Positions 42,234 to 51,952 are shown, counted from the stretch's first letter. The stretch: DNA of 64,000 nucleotides from Acidisoma cellulosilyticum (GCF_020621385.1 NZ_JAESVA010000004.1:62001-126000); one strand, 5' to 3'. Notes: generated by a model not told the origin, from the letters alone. Program-made: numbers and translations.

Positions 42234-43591
42234 ACGGTTTCGTATTCGATGGGGAACATTTCGTACGGATCGCGGGGGGCGACGACATGAAAGACGCTGA
42301 ACCGGAACATCGGCCCAAGCTCGATGTCGGACGGGCTGAAGGGAAAGGCCATATTGCCTTCCTTGCAGAGCCGGCCAGGGAAATCGGCGTGAAGCATGGA
42401 AGTTCTGGCCATGGCGACTACCGCATTCGCGATATCCTGCGTCTTCCCGACGACTTCGATGACAAAGCCGAGTTCGTGGGAGCGGATCTCCGTCTCAGGC
42501 TCCCAGCCGGCCATGACGCCGTTCTTCCCGTAAGTCCGCACGACCATGGTATAGTCCGAGGCCGGCACGCCGAAAGCTGCTGCCTTGATGGCTATTTTGC
42601 TGCGATGTGTTTCCAGATAATCGTCGATTTGACTGATCAGAACCGGGTCACGCGTCCCACAAATCGTGATGGCACGATAGCCCGCGCGTTCGACACCTTC
42701 GAGCTTGACTGTATAGGTCTCCGCCGGGGTCCAGGTCATGCCGCTGATCTTCACGGCGCGGTCGCTCACCGCTTCGAAGACGCAATCGGTCGTGTCCAGC
42801 ATGCCGCCGGGTTCGGTATGGTGGATCGGGCTGCTATTCTCATGCAACGCGAAATTGGCAACCGCGAGCGGCGTCGACCGGCGGATCGGGTTCGGTGGCT
42901 CGCAGATGATGTGATCCGGGCGGACACGGAGAAAGATATTGTCCGGCTCCTTGGGCACGGTCGGCTCGGCCCCGCATTCCAGCATCTTGCCGGCATACCA
43001 GGAGGGGGCCGGCGGCAGGCCGGCGCGAATAGCGGGCGCGGCCCATTGCGCTGGGTCGCTGCTGCGGCCTGCGAGAATGACCTGCGCGCCTTGGTCGAGG
43101 GCGCGCGCGATGGGTTCGGGACCCATCATGCCAACGATTCTCTCGGCACGCCGCACCGTCTCGGCGTCGAGCGGTTTCATCCGCGCGAGCGGCCGCGTTG
43201 TCCCCGCATCGATATAGTGTATCAGCGTCTCGGCGCTTTGTTCGGCATGGATCAAGGCCATGCGGAAGGACAGGCCTTCCTCGCGCGCAATCTCACGCAC
43301 GATGGCCGCCGTATCCTGCAGATGCGGCTCACCGCCCGCGCCGCCCGAGGTCCCGATGATGCAGGGAATGCGGGCTGCGACGGCGGCCAGCAGCATCAGC
43401 CGCAGATCGCGCTTGACCGAAAGGCGGGAGGTGAAGGATTTGCCGGCGCCGAGGTAATAAGGGCCGGGGTCCGTGCTGCCGCCGTCGCAGCCGATGACAT
43501 GCGGTTCCCATGTCATGCCGATTTTCAGCGATTCCTCGGCATACCCGTAGCCCAGGATGCCGCTTGTCGAGAGCATTCTATATTCGTTCAA
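42230..43591 (-). CDS. DUF1446 / acyclic terpene utilization AtuA-like protein
   Basis: 453 residues. GCDGGSTDPGPYYLGAGKSF and IPCIIGTSGGAGGEPHLQDT near the N-terminus, VILAGRSSDPAQWAAPAIRAG in the middle, and the C-terminal LGPMFRFSVFHVV are DUF1446 landmarks. The AtuA name derives from a Pseudomonas citronellol/geraniol cluster, but the biochemical role is not settled. A TTG start at 43591 is favoured because AGGAG lies six bases upstream; ATG 43576 has no ribosome binding site. It is coupled to DUF4387 and follows the flavin monooxygenase gene by 48 bases. Confidence 0.87.
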   Translation of the reverse strand: MNEYRMLSTSGILGYGYAEESLKIGMTWEPHVIGCDGGSTDPGPYYLGAGKSFTSRLSVKRDLRLMLLAAVAARIPCIIGTSGGAGGEPHLQDTAAIVREIAREEGLSFRMALIHAEQSAETLIHYIDAGTTRPLARMKPLDAETVRRAERIVGMMGPEPIARALDQGAQVILAGRSSDPAQWAAPAIRAGLPPAPSWYAGKMLECGAEPTVPKEPDNIFLRVRPDHIICEPPNPIRRSTPLAVANFALHENSSPIHHTEPGGMLDTTDCVFEAVSDRAVKISGMTWTPAETYTVKLEGVERAGYRAITICGTRDPVLISQIDDYLETHRSKIAIKAAAFGVPASDYTMVVRTYGKNGVMAGWEPETEIRSHELGFVIEVVGKTQDIANAVVAMARTSMLHADFPGRLCKEGNMAFPFSPSDIELGPMFRFSVFHVVAPRDPYEMFPIEYETV

Positions 43592-43639
43592 GGCAAGCTC
43601 CTGTTCGATCCTATCGGAATGAATGATGCGGTCGCAAAA

Positions 43640-45019
43640 TCAGGACGCTTTCCGCAGATCCGAGATCTTCCAGTCTCCCGCCGCAGGACGCGGAAGACCG
43701 AGATTTTCCCGCAGCGTGGTGCCAGTATAATCGCGATGATAGAGGCCACGGCGCTGAAGTTCCGGCACCACGTAATGGACGAAATCCTCGAAGGCGCCGG
43801 GCGTATGCGTGGCGGCGAGCACGAAACCGTCGCAGGCGCGCGCCGTGAACCACTCCTCCATCTGATCGGCGACCATGCTGGGCGTGCCGCAGAAGATCGG
43901 AAATTCGCCGATCGTGCCGCGACCCGAGAAATGGACGAAGTCGCGCACGGTGGGGTTGGGCTTGCCGCTAAGGGAAATCACGCGTTCGCGGAAGCCGGTC
44001 CAGGAGATTGTCTTCAGTTCCTCATCGGTGAATTCGGAGTCCAGATCCTTGCTGCCGAAATCGAAATTCAGCGCTTCGGAGAGGAGCACGACGGCATCGA
44101 TCGGTTTGGCCAGCGCACGGATATATTCCCGCTTCTCCTCGGCCGCGGACTGGCTGTCGGCGACGCAGACGTAACAGGCCGGGCAGACGCTGACGAGGTC
44201 GGGGTCGCGCCCCGCCGCTGCGGCAGCGGCCTTCACCGCGGCATATTGCTCCTTGCCGGCGGCAAGATTGGGGTAGACTACGAAAATCAACTCGCCCCAG
44301 CGGCCGGCAAAGGCTCGCCCGCGACCGCTTTGGCCGGCCTGGATCAGCACCGGCTGTCCCTGCGGCGACCGGGGTACCGGCAGCGGTCCCTTGGCGGAAA
44401 AGTACTGGCCCTTGTGGTTCAAGGCATGAACCTTCGCGGGATCGGCGAATCGTCCGCTTGCCTTATCGATGATCAGCGCATCATCCTGCCAACTGTCCCA
44501 AAGGCCGAGGACAACTTCCATGAACTCATCAGCGCGATCATAGCGCACGTCATGCGGCAAATGACCGACGCGCCCGAAATTCTCCGCCTCGGAATTATTG
44601 AGCGAGGTGACGACATTCCATGCCGCACGCCCCTTCGTCATCAGATCCAGGGTCGCGAACATGCGCGCGACGTGGAACGGCTCGTAATAGGTTGTGGAAT
44701 AGGTGATACCGAGGCCGAGACGGCTGGTGACGGCCCCTATCATGGTGATGATCGTAGCTGGATCCATCTTGACGACGCGCACGCCGTTGGCAACCGCATC
44801 GCGGTAATCATCGCTGTAGATATCAGGCAAGGCGAGGCGGTCATCGAAGAAGGTCAGGTGGAAGCGGCCGTCCTCCATCAATCGTCCCAGGCGCTGGAAA
44901 TATTCAGGCGATGTAAAGTCGACGGCACCGGCGGGATGCCGCCAGGAGCCGGGTGCGATGGAGCAGTTCTGTGCCTGCAGGAAACCGACCATTTTGATCT
45001 GTCGCTTGGCATTGCTCAT
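43640..45019 (-). CDS. FMN-dependent monooxygenase, NtaA/SnaA/DszA (bacterial luciferase-like) family
   Basis: 459 residues, full length. IKMVGFLQAQNCSIAPGSWRH, LTFFDDRLALPD, ATLDLMTKGRAAWNVVTSLN and QAGQSGRGRAFAGRWGELIF are landmarks of the NtaA-type flavin monooxygenases, which use FMNH2 and oxygen to cleave C-N, C-S or other bonds. A separate flavin reductase is normally needed and is not seen here. GGAGAGCTCGC precedes ATG 45019. It belongs to the operon with DUF1446 and an amidohydrolase and probably performs the first oxidation of the imported compound. Confidence 0.88.
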   Translation of the reverse strand: MSNAKRQIKMVGFLQAQNCSIAPGSWRHPAGAVDFTSPEYFQRLGRLMEDGRFHLTFFDDRLALPDIYSDDYRDAVANGVRVVKMDPATIITMIGAVTSRLGLGITYSTTYYEPFHVARMFATLDLMTKGRAAWNVVTSLNNSEAENFGRVGHLPHDVRYDRADEFMEVVLGLWDSWQDDALIIDKASGRFADPAKVHALNHKGQYFSAKGPLPVPRSPQGQPVLIQAGQSGRGRAFAGRWGELIFVVYPNLAAGKEQYAAVKAAAAAAGRDPDLVSVCPACYVCVADSQSAAEEKREYIRALAKPIDAVVLLSEALNFDFGSKDLDSEFTDEELKTISWTGFRERVISLSGKPNPTVRDFVHFSGRGTIGEFPIFCGTPSMVADQMEEWFTARACDGFVLAATHTPGAFEDFVHYVVPELQRRGLYHRDYTGTTLRENLGLPRPAAGDWKISDLRKAS

Positions 45020-45111
45020 GCGAGCTCTCCTGTCTTGCCACCCGGCGCTGGGCGGCGCGAACGGGCGGGGGTTGATGGGCGAGTACTGGCCTGCGCGTCC
45101 GGCTAGGGACG

Positions 45112-46425
45112 TCATGCGCGGGCCTGACGGTCCGCGAGCCTTGAGCGGCCGGCCTGCCGCGGGTCGGCGATGCCGCCGCGCGTCAGCGTGAGGCAACTCA
45201 CCATGCCGATGAACAGAATGACGCCGGCCAGCACGAAGGCGGACGAGAAGCTGCCGGTAAAGGCGACGATATAGCCTGTCACGATCGGCGCGAGGATCGC
45301 GAAGAAGGCGCCGCCGGTGATGAGAAGGCCTGTCGCCTTCCCGGCCTGGCCAGCTTCCGCCAGCAGATCATTGGTGAGCGCGATATTGAGCGTGATGGCA
45401 GTCGAAACGCCGGTCAGCGACAGCGATATGATCGCTTCGATCAGCCAGATGGAATTGGCAAAGGGCAGGGCAAAGATGACGGAAGCGAGGATCAATGCCG
45501 CCACGATCAGTAGGCGCCGCCGCCCCTTGTGCAGGCTATTGTGATCCAGAGCCATGTCGCTGAGGCGGCCAAGGATCACCCCGAGCACGACGCAGACCGC
45601 ATAAGGCAGCGCCGTGAACAGGCCGGTCTTCATGATCGTGAGATGGCGTGCGGCCGCCAGATAACTGGGCAGCCAGGTCAGGAACAGAAATTGCGAGTAG
45701 GAGGTGCAGCCCTGTGTCAGCAACAGACCCCACATCGATAGATTGCCGAGAAGGCTGAGCACGCCGATTTTGGGACCGGCCGCGCTCGTCTCCTCCAGAT
45801 GGGTGCGCGCGCCGTCACGTGTCGCAAGAATGAAGGCGCGTTCCTGATCATTGAGAAAGCGCGCCTCTTCCGGCTTGCGATAGATCAGCAGCCAGGCCGC
45901 GAGCCACACGAAGCCGAAAAGCCCTGTCGCGATAAAGCCGCCGCGCCATCCGGTCAGCGATACGATGGCAGCGACGATCACGGCGCCGACCGCCGGCCCC
46001 GCGTAGGAGCCGCCGTTCAGCGAGGCCGCAGCGAAGGCGCGTTCCGAGGCCGGTATCCATTCGCGAATGATTTTGCCGCCGGTCGGAAAGCTTGATGCCT
46101 CACCCGCGCCCATGACGAGTCGTGAGACGAGCACGGACGAAAAGTTCCAGCAGAATCCGGTCGCGATCGTTGCCAAGGAAAAGATCGCCATTCCGGCGGC
46201 ATTGGCGGTGCGTGTTCCCCAGCGATCCGCTGCCAGCCCCCAGAGGATGAGGCAGGCGAAATATCCCCAGATGAAAGACGAGAAAAGATAACCCATTTCG
46301 ACCGTGCCGATATGAAACGCTTCCGACAGGGGTTTGGCAGCGACGGAGAGCGCAACGCGGTCGATATAGTTGATCGAGGTCAGGGTGAATAAAAATACAA
46401 ATATACGCCATCTCTTGACCGGCAT
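45112..46425 (-). CDS. MFS transporter, anion:cation symporter (ACS) type
   Basis: 437 residues, twelve helices. FTLTSINYIDRVALSVAAKPL and GYFACLILWGLAADRWGTR are the ACS first-helix and loop 2-3 motifs; GAGEASSFPTGGKIIREWIP is the helix-4 signature. It lies 22 bases after the amidohydrolase and 92 bases before the flavin monooxygenase, so it is inside the same operon. Likely imports a carboxylate. Confidence 0.88.
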   Translation of the reverse strand: MPVKRWRIFVFLFTLTSINYIDRVALSVAAKPLSEAFHIGTVEMGYLFSSFIWGYFACLILWGLAADRWGTRTANAAGMAIFSLATIATGFCWNFSSVLVSRLVMGAGEASSFPTGGKIIREWIPASERAFAAASLNGGSYAGPAVGAVIVAAIVSLTGWRGGFIATGLFGFVWLAAWLLIYRKPEEARFLNDQERAFILATRDGARTHLEETSAAGPKIGVLSLLGNLSMWGLLLTQGCTSYSQFLFLTWLPSYLAAARHLTIMKTGLFTALPYAVCVVLGVILGRLSDMALDHNSLHKGRRRLLIVAALILASVIFALPFANSIWLIEAIISLSLTGVSTAITLNIALTNDLLAEAGQAGKATGLLITGGAFFAILAPIVTGYIVAFTGSFSSAFVLAGVILFIGMVSCLTLTRGGIADPRQAGRSRLADRQARA

Positions 46426-46447
46426 GATGGAACCCTCATTATTTTTA

Positions 46448-47470
46448 TTATTTTATTTTGTAAAAATTAGCAGCCGTTTCTGAGAAGAGGGCGTTCTTTT
46501 CTGTGGCGCTATACTGTGAGGAGGCAAGCTTCAGCGCGTTCCAGAGAATGGGATAGCTGATGGCGCCCTTGTCGACCGGAAAATTGCTCTCGAACATGCA
46601 GCGGTTCGGGCCGAAAGCCTCGATGCAGGCGGCGAAATAGGGTCCCCAGGCGGTGGCGACTGTCTGGGAATCGGGCGGCGCTTCGCGCTTCTGAAATCCG
46701 AAACCGATCCGGGGCATGCCGAGCCCGCCGAGCTTGACATGCAGATTGTCGAACCGCGTCAGACTTGCCAGGTCCTTTTGCCAGGACTGGAACACTTCCG
46801 TTCGCTGGCCCTGGAACGGTCCGATGCCCAAGGGGCCGCCGCAATGGTTGATGACCATGGGAAGATCCGGCAAGGCGCGGGCAAGTGCCGCGACCTCAGG
46901 AAGTTGCGTGTGAAAGACCCAGATATCGAGGGTCAGCCCCATCTGTGCGAGTTGGGCAGCGCCTTGCTGGAAGGCAGGATCGGCCAGCAGGCCCGCCGGA
47001 GGTCCATCGGCGGGCGGCCGCAACGCGGGATGCGCGTGCCAGGCCGCGCGAGCGCGAACGCCGCGAAAGCGGCCTTGCCCAGCCGCGACATGCGCCTCCA
47101 GACATTCCTGCGTGAAACCGCCGCATGTCAGATCGGTGAAGCCGACGATGGCAGCGCAAAAGCGGGTTTCCCCCACAACCCGATAGCAGCCGGCCGCAAA
47201 TTCGGTCTCACCGACAGGTTTGAGATGATCCGGGCCGCTATCACGGAGATGCGATTTGGCCTCGACATAGACGGTGGCGGCGATGCGGTGGCCCGCCTTG
47301 GCATCGGCGATCAGGTCAGGCAATTGATACGGCGCAAGCGGTTCATCCCAAAGGTGATGATGCGCGTCGATAATCGGCTGGCCCGCGTCGATGACATCTT
47401 CACGCCGGAGGGCAAGCCAGTCAGGCCGGACGACAGGGAAATTCGCTTCCCTGTAGGCATCGTCGAACAT
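46448..47470 (-). CDS. Amidohydrolase family protein (PDC lactonase-like TIM barrel)
   Basis: 340 residues. IIDAHHHLWDEPLAPYQLPDL has the His-x-His metal motif of the amidohydrolase_2 family (2-pyrone-4,6-dicarboxylate and L-fuconolactone hydrolases); PMVINHCGGPLG and MFESNFPVDKGAISY carry the later His and the catalytic Asp. It hydrolyses a lactone or decarboxylates an acid. ATG 47470 is preferred because AAGGA sits seven bases upstream; ATG 47476 is too close to it. First gene of the operon, divergent from LysR, 60 bases from a long palindrome. Confidence 0.88.
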   Translation of the reverse strand: MFDDAYREANFPVVRPDWLALRREDVIDAGQPIIDAHHHLWDEPLAPYQLPDLIADAKAGHRIAATVYVEAKSHLRDSGPDHLKPVGETEFAAGCYRVVGETRFCAAIVGFTDLTCGGFTQECLEAHVAAGQGRFRGVRARAAWHAHPALRPPADGPPAGLLADPAFQQGAAQLAQMGLTLDIWVFHTQLPEVAALARALPDLPMVINHCGGPLGIGPFQGQRTEVFQSWQKDLASLTRFDNLHVKLGGLGMPRIGFGFQKREAPPDSQTVATAWGPYFAACIEAFGPNRCMFESNFPVDKGAISYPILWNALKLASSQYSATEKNALFSETAANFYKIK

Positions 47471-47535
47471 GGACATTTCCTTACAGACCGCGGCTCTATT
47501 GGCCGTCTTTGGAGGTCGATATTGACGCGATTGCC

Positions 47536-47576
47536 CCTCCGGCGCATTCGATAACAGTTATCGAATGCGCCGGAGG
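47536..47576. repeat. 41-base perfect inverted repeat in the lysR/amidohydrolase control region
   Basis: CCTCCGGCGCATTCGATAA (47536-47554) is followed by CAG and then its exact reverse complement (47558-47576). Arms are 19 bases without mismatch. It lies between the divergent amidohydrolase (start 47470) and lysR (start 47642). It may be a LysR-type operator with nested T-N11-A symmetry, or fold as a strong hairpin in either transcript. There is no T-run, so it is not a standard terminator. Confidence 0.85.
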
Positions 47577-47641
47577 CAGCGCGGCCGGGCCGGCACGGCG
47601 TCCCGCGCGTCAAAAGAAACTTGGCTTGGGGAAGAAAGCGG

Positions 47642-48601
47642 ATGGAACTGCATCAGCTGCGGTATTTCACCGTCATCGCGACGGAAGGCAGTTTCTCGCG
47701 CGCATCGGCGCTGCTCGGCGTCAGCCAATCTGCCCTGACACGACAGATCCAATTGCTTGAAGAGGAAGCCGGTTCCCGTTTGTTGCACCGCAACGGACAT
47801 GGTGTGACCCTGACCATGGCCGGGGCGAAATTCCTGGCCTCGACGGAAAAGGTTCTCAGCGGGGCCGAGCACGCCCTTCTCGAAGTTCAGGCGATGAGCG
47901 CCACGCCCTCCGGCAAGGTCGTGCTCGGCATTCCCCCGATGCTGGGCGAACATCTTCTGGTGCCGCTGGTGCGGCGGTTCCGCGAGGATTATCCTGAGGC
48001 AAAGCTGCAAATTCGCGAAGGCATCAGTGGTTATGTGATGGATTGGCTGATGTCAGGTCAGGTTGATGTTGCAATCGTGTATAATGCCCCCAGGCGAGCG
48101 ACCTTAAATGTGGAGACCTTGGTTACCGACCAGCTTCTGCTCGTCGGTGCCACACAAGGAAAAACCCGCCTGGGCGATCCCATTCGCTTCGCCGATGCCG
48201 TTCGCATGCCGCTGATCCTGCCGTCCGGACATCACGGTCTTCGCTATATCGTCGATCAGGCAGCGCGCGATGCGAAGCTGGAACCCAATGTCGTGATCGA
48301 GGTGGACGGTTTCGCCGCCATCAACAAGCTGGTCGCGGCGGGTTTGGGCATGACGCTGCTGCCTTACCCTTTCGCCAGCGCGGGCCTTGCGCGGGGCGAG
48401 GTCACCATGTCGCCCATCATCGAACCGAGCCTTATCGGCGTATTCTCGATCGGTATGACGACGCATCGGCCCGTTACGGCCGCGATGCGAGCGCTGTACA
48501 ATGCCCTGCGTAACGAGATGCGTCAGCTATTGACGGATGGGGGCTGGAAGTCCGGGCGGGACGTGTTTCCCGCCGACACGGACAAGGTCGCTCAAGCGTG
48601 A
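47642..48601 (+). CDS. LysR family transcriptional regulator
   Basis: 319 residues. MELHQLRYFTVIATEGSFSRASALLGVSQSALTRQIQLLEEEAG is a textbook LysR helix-turn-helix of the CynR/NocR-like group; the effector domain follows from about residue 90 (GKVVLGIPPMLGEHL). ATG 47642 is used, 7 codons after an in-frame start with no conservation. Divergent from the amidohydrolase/MFS/monooxygenase/DUF1446 operon, it should activate that operon in response to its substrate. Confidence 0.9.
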   Translation: MELHQLRYFTVIATEGSFSRASALLGVSQSALTRQIQLLEEEAGSRLLHRNGHGVTLTMAGAKFLASTEKVLSGAEHALLEVQAMSATPSGKVVLGIPPMLGEHLLVPLVRRFREDYPEAKLQIREGISGYVMDWLMSGQVDVAIVYNAPRRATLNVETLVTDQLLLVGATQGKTRLGDPIRFADAVRMPLILPSGHHGLRYIVDQAARDAKLEPNVVIEVDGFAAINKLVAAGLGMTLLPYPFASAGLARGEVTMSPIIEPSLIGVFSIGMTTHRPVTAAMRALYNALRNEMRQLLTDGGWKSGRDVFPADTDKVAQA

Positions 48602-48614
48602 ATCCGCAAAAGGT

Positions 48615-49379
48615 TCACTCCGCCGTCCATCCGCCGTCCAGCATCATCGACGAGCCGGTCATCAGCGCGGACGCGTCCGAGGCGAGATAGACGACCGCGC
48701 CCATGATATCCTCGACCTGCCCAACCCGGCCGATTTTGATTCGCCGCAAGACGTCCGACGCAAAGGCCGGGTCTTCGAAATAAGGCCGGGTGAGGGGCGT
48801 TTCGATGAAGGTGGGGCAGATCGTATTGACCCGAATGCCGTAGGGACCGAGCTCGATCGCCATGGCTTTGGTCAACCCTTCCAGTGCATGTTTGCTGGCG
48901 CAATAGACGGTACGGTTCGGCGCGCCGACATGGCCCATCTGGCTGGAGACATGGATGATGGAGCCGCCGCGGCCGGCATCGTGCAGCCTGCGCGCCACGG
49001 CCTGGGCCAGCGCGAAGGGGGCGCGCAGGTTGAGGTTCATGATGGCGTCGAAATCCTCCATCGGCACCTCCAGAAACGGGCGCGGGCGGTTGGTGCCGGC
49101 ATTGTTGACGAGAATGTCGAAGGGAAGCTGGCCCGCGATTGCGGCGGCAGCGGCTTCGGTATCGAGAACGTCGAGCACCATCGTGTCAGCGTGGCCGCGG
49201 GCCGCGCGGATGGCCTCGGCGCCCGCCTCGATCTCGGGGCGCGAGCGCGCCAGCAAGGTCACGGCCGCGCCGGCCTGGGCCAAAGCGGCGGCGCAGGCGA
49301 GGCCGATGCCGCGCCCGGCGCCGGTGACGAGGGCGCGGCGCCCGTCCAGTCTCATGTCAGGCAGGCGAGGAAGGATCAT
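48615..49379 (-). CDS. Short-chain dehydrogenase/reductase
   Basis: A classical 254-residue SDR: TGAGRGIGLACA, Asp in MVLDVLDTEAAAA, VNNAGTNRPRP, Ser in IHVSSQMGH, YCASKHALEG with Tyr and Lys, and the terminal MTGSSMMLDGGW. The ATG at 49379 overlaps the lacI end by 23 bases and is supported by GGAGCGGAC just upstream; ATG 49355 lacks a ribosome binding site. Third gene of the HisD-like/LacI/SDR operon; probably carries out the second oxidation of the alcohol handled by the HisD-like enzyme. Confidence 0.88.
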   Translation of the reverse strand: MILPRLPDMRLDGRRALVTGAGRGIGLACAAALAQAGAAVTLLARSRPEIEAGAEAIRAARGHADTMVLDVLDTEAAAAAIAGQLPFDILVNNAGTNRPRPFLEVPMEDFDAIMNLNLRAPFALAQAVARRLHDAGRGGSIIHVSSQMGHVGAPNRTVYCASKHALEGLTKAMAIELGPYGIRVNTICPTFIETPLTRPYFEDPAFASDVLRRIKIGRVGQVEDIMGAVVYLASDASALMTGSSMMLDGGWTAE

Positions 49380-50496
49380 GTCCGCTCCGTGATGATGCGC
49401 GGCGCCGGTTGGTCCGGGGCGGGGTGAGACCGGTTGAGGCGCGCTCGATCAACTGGCCGGGCAGCACGTGTATTTCCGGCGGCGCCGCGCTTTCCATATG
49501 CGCCGTGAGATAGGAGACGGTCGCCGCGATCATCGCCTCCACCGGCTGGCGCAAAGTCGTCAGCCGATAGGCGGGCCAGGCGGCCATCGGGATATCGTCG
49601 AAGCCGACGACCGCCACGTCCTCCGGCACGCGCAGGCGCAATTCCTGGCGCAGCGCGTCCATTCCGCCGAGGGCGGTGATGTCATTCGCGTAGAAGATGG
49701 CGTCCGGCTTGGACGGCGCGATCCGCAGCGTGGCCGCATAGCCTTGTTCGTAGCCATAGTCGGTGCCGGCGGTATGCGCATGCAATGGCAAGCCGAGCGC
49801 GTTGAGGCGGTCGGTGAAGCCGCGCTCGCGGTCGGCATTCGTGGAGGTATCGGCACGACCGCCGACGAAGCCGATGCGCTTGCGGCCGAGGCGCGCGAAG
49901 AGGTCGGCGACTGCCGCGCCGCCCGCGACATTGTCGCAGGCGACGGTGGTGACATCCGTGCCGGGCACCGAGCGGTTGAACAGGATGGCCGGCCGGCCGG
50001 TGGCGAGCCAGGTCTGCGCCATGCCGGAGGAGATCGGCGCGGAGGCGATGATGACGGCATCGACCTGATACTGCATCAGCAGCGGCAACTGCCCATCGAC
50101 ATCCTCCCCCGGCGGGGCGTGGAACAGCAGCGTCTGCAATCCCACTTCCTGCAAGGCACGTGTCAGACGCTCCAACAATTCCGGGTAAAAGGGATTGGTC
50201 ATCCCGGCCATGACGATGCCGACGATATTGCTGCGGCGGGTGGAGAGGCTGCGCGCCACCACATTCGGCCGGTAGCCGGCAGCGGCGGCGGCATCCATGA
50301 TCTGCATCCGCATGGCGGGCGCGATGCTGGCCTGGCTGCTGAAGGCGCGCGAGATCATCGATTGCGACACGCCCAAAGCCCGCGCGAGATCCCGCGACGT
50401 CATCGGGCGATGCGGTTTGGTTTGTTCCGCTATGGGGCGCGGTTCTTTGACCGACGCCCCCGCGACCGATGGGTCAGGTGCTGTTGCGTCCGCCAT
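49357..50496 (-). CDS. LacI family transcriptional regulator
   Basis: 379 residues. The helix-turn-helix ([53 protein letters not shown]) begins at residue 32 after an unusual Pro/Ala-rich leader, and the hinge runs into a periplasmic-binding-like sugar domain ([21 protein letters not shown]). It overlaps the HisD-like gene by 23 bases and the SDR gene by 23 bases, so all three are one transcript. Its likely operator is the palindrome at 51864-51879 upstream of the HisD-like gene. Confidence 0.9.
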   Translation of the reverse strand: MADATAPDPSVAGASVKEPRPIAEQTKPHRPMTSRDLARALGVSQSMISRAFSSQASIAPAMRMQIMDAAAAAGYRPNVVARSLSTRRSNIVGIVMAGMTNPFYPELLERLTRALQEVGLQTLLFHAPPGEDVDGQLPLLMQYQVDAVIIASAPISSGMAQTWLATGRPAILFNRSVPGTDVTTVACDNVAGGAAVADLFARLGRKRIGFVGGRADTSTNADRERGFTDRLNALGLPLHAHTAGTDYGYEQGYAATLRIAPSKPDAIFYANDITALGGMDALRQELRLRVPEDVAVVGFDDIPMAAWPAYRLTTLRQPVEAMIAATVSYLTAHMESAAPPEIHVLPGQLIERASTGLTPPRTNRRRASSRSGHDPSSPA

Positions 50497-51760
50497 AGCG
50501 TCTCACCCGCAGGTCTGCCTGCGCCTGATGTCCGGCGAAATTCTCGATCGCGCAGAGGCGCGAACAATATTCGCCGATCATGGCCGAGGCCTCGTCATCC
50601 ACCTCCTGAAAGGTGCAGGTCTTGAGGAATTTGCCGACCCAGAGACCGCCGGTATAGCGGGCGGCCTTCTTTGTGGGCAGCGTATGGTTGGTTCCGATCA
50701 CCTTGTCACCATAGGCGACATTGGTCTGCTTGCCGAGGAAAAGCGCGCCGTAGTTGGAGAGATTTTCCAGGAACCAGCGCGGATTGCGCGTGAGTATCTG
50801 GACATGTTCAGAGGCGATCCTGTCGGCTTCCTGCAGCATCTCCTGCTCCGTATCGCAGAGGATGATCTGTCCATGGTCGCGCCAGGCGGCGCCGGCGACG
50901 TCTGCCGTCGCCAATCGGGTCAGCTGCTGTGCGATCTCGGCCTCGATCTCGTCAGCGATGCGGGCTGAGGTCGTGAGCAGGATGGCGGGCGACGTCGGCC
51001 CATGCTCGGCCTGCCCCAGCAGATCAGTCGCGCACATTTCAGCGTCCGCGCTGTCATCGGCGATGATGAGCGTCTCCGTCGGTCCCGCGAAAAGATCGAT
51101 GCCGACCCGGCCGTAGAGCTGCCGCTTCGCTTCCGCCACGAAGGCGTTGCCGGGCCCCACGAGCATATCGACGGGGGCGATGGTCTTGGTGCCGATCGCC
51201 ATGGCCGCCACGGCCTGGATGCCGCCCAGGACATAGATCTCATCCGCGCCGGCCATGGACATGGCGGCGATGGTCGCGATGGGGATTTCGCCGCCGATGG
51301 GCGGCGTGCAGGCGATGATCCGCTTCACCCCGGCGACCTTGGCGGTGACGATGCTCATATGGGCCGAGGCCACCATGGGATAGCGCCCGCCCGGCACATA
51401 GCAGCCGACGCTCGCGACCGGGATATGGCGATGGCCGAGGCGCACGCCGGGTAAGGTCTCTACCTCCAGGTCCAGCATCGTGGCCCGCTGCGCTTGCGCG
51501 AAGCGCCGGATCTGCGCCTGGGCAAAGGCGATATCTTCGATCACCTGGGCCGGCAAAGTGGCGATCAGCGCGTCGATCTCCGCCTGCGTCAGGCGAAAGG
51601 AGGGGCGATCCCATTTATCGAACCGCAAGGACAGGTCCCGCACGGCCGTGTCGCCGTTACGGGCCACGTCATCGAGAATGCCCTCGACGGTCTGCCGCAC
51701 GCGGCGATCGGCGTCAGCCGTTTCCTGCTCGTTGGCGCCCTGTTTCAGAATGCGGATCAT
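50474..51760 (-). CDS. Histidinol-dehydrogenase-like NAD enzyme, HpsN-like
   Basis: 428 residues. HisD zinc ligands and catalytic residues are kept: Gln and His in [11 protein letters not shown], Glu-His in ASEHVQI, Asp in [11 protein letters not shown] and the C-terminal His in ENFAGHQAQ. The segments [25 protein letters not shown] and [20 protein letters not shown] are typical of the catabolic paralogues annotated as sulfopropanediol dehydrogenase (HpsN), not of biosynthetic HisD. It should oxidise a primary alcohol to a carboxylate in two NAD-dependent steps. Operon with LacI and an SDR supports a catabolic role; the exact substrate is open. Confidence 0.85.
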   Translation of the reverse strand: MIRILKQGANEQETADADRRVRQTVEGILDDVARNGDTAVRDLSLRFDKWDRPSFRLTQAEIDALIATLPAQVIEDIAFAQAQIRRFAQAQRATMLDLEVETLPGVRLGHRHIPVASVGCYVPGGRYPMVASAHMSIVTAKVAGVKRIIACTPPIGGEIPIATIAAMSMAGADEIYVLGGIQAVAAMAIGTKTIAPVDMLVGPGNAFVAEAKRQLYGRVGIDLFAGPTETLIIADDSADAEMCATDLLGQAEHGPTSPAILLTTSARIADEIEAEIAQQLTRLATADVAGAAWRDHGQIILCDTEQEMLQEADRIASEHVQILTRNPRWFLENLSNYGALFLGKQTNVAYGDKVIGTNHTLPTKKAARYTGGLWVGKFLKTCTFQEVDDEASAMIGEYCSRLCAIENFAGHQAQADLRVRRYGGRNST

Positions 51761-51863
51761 GGTTTCGTCATCTCCCAGCTTCGAGCGGCTTCAGCGCCTT
51801 TTTGCGTCTGTCTTGTGGCGCGCGATGCGATCTGACAGCCGCCGTTCCGAAACAATAGGCGTT

Positions 51864-51879
51864 TTGCATCCGGATGCAA
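51864..51879. promoter_or_regulatory. Putative LacI-family operator
   Basis: TTGCATCCGGATGCAA is a perfect 16-base palindrome with a central CG step, the hallmark of LacI/GalR-family operators. It lies 104 bases upstream of the HisD-like gene, whose operon encodes a LacI regulator, and 74 bases upstream of the divergent BisC-like gene, so it may control both. Confidence 0.75.
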
Positions 51880-51952
51880 GAACGTTGATCCGCGCGACAA
51901 GGCGGGCTGCCGTAAAGCGGTTGCCTTGACCCAGGCCTAGTGCGACATTCCG

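Noticed and set aside
42287-45106. A 939-codon plus-strand open frame
   Set aside because: It is the antisense of the DUF1446 and flavin monooxygenase genes, both with clear family motifs. Long antisense frames are expected in GC-rich DNA.
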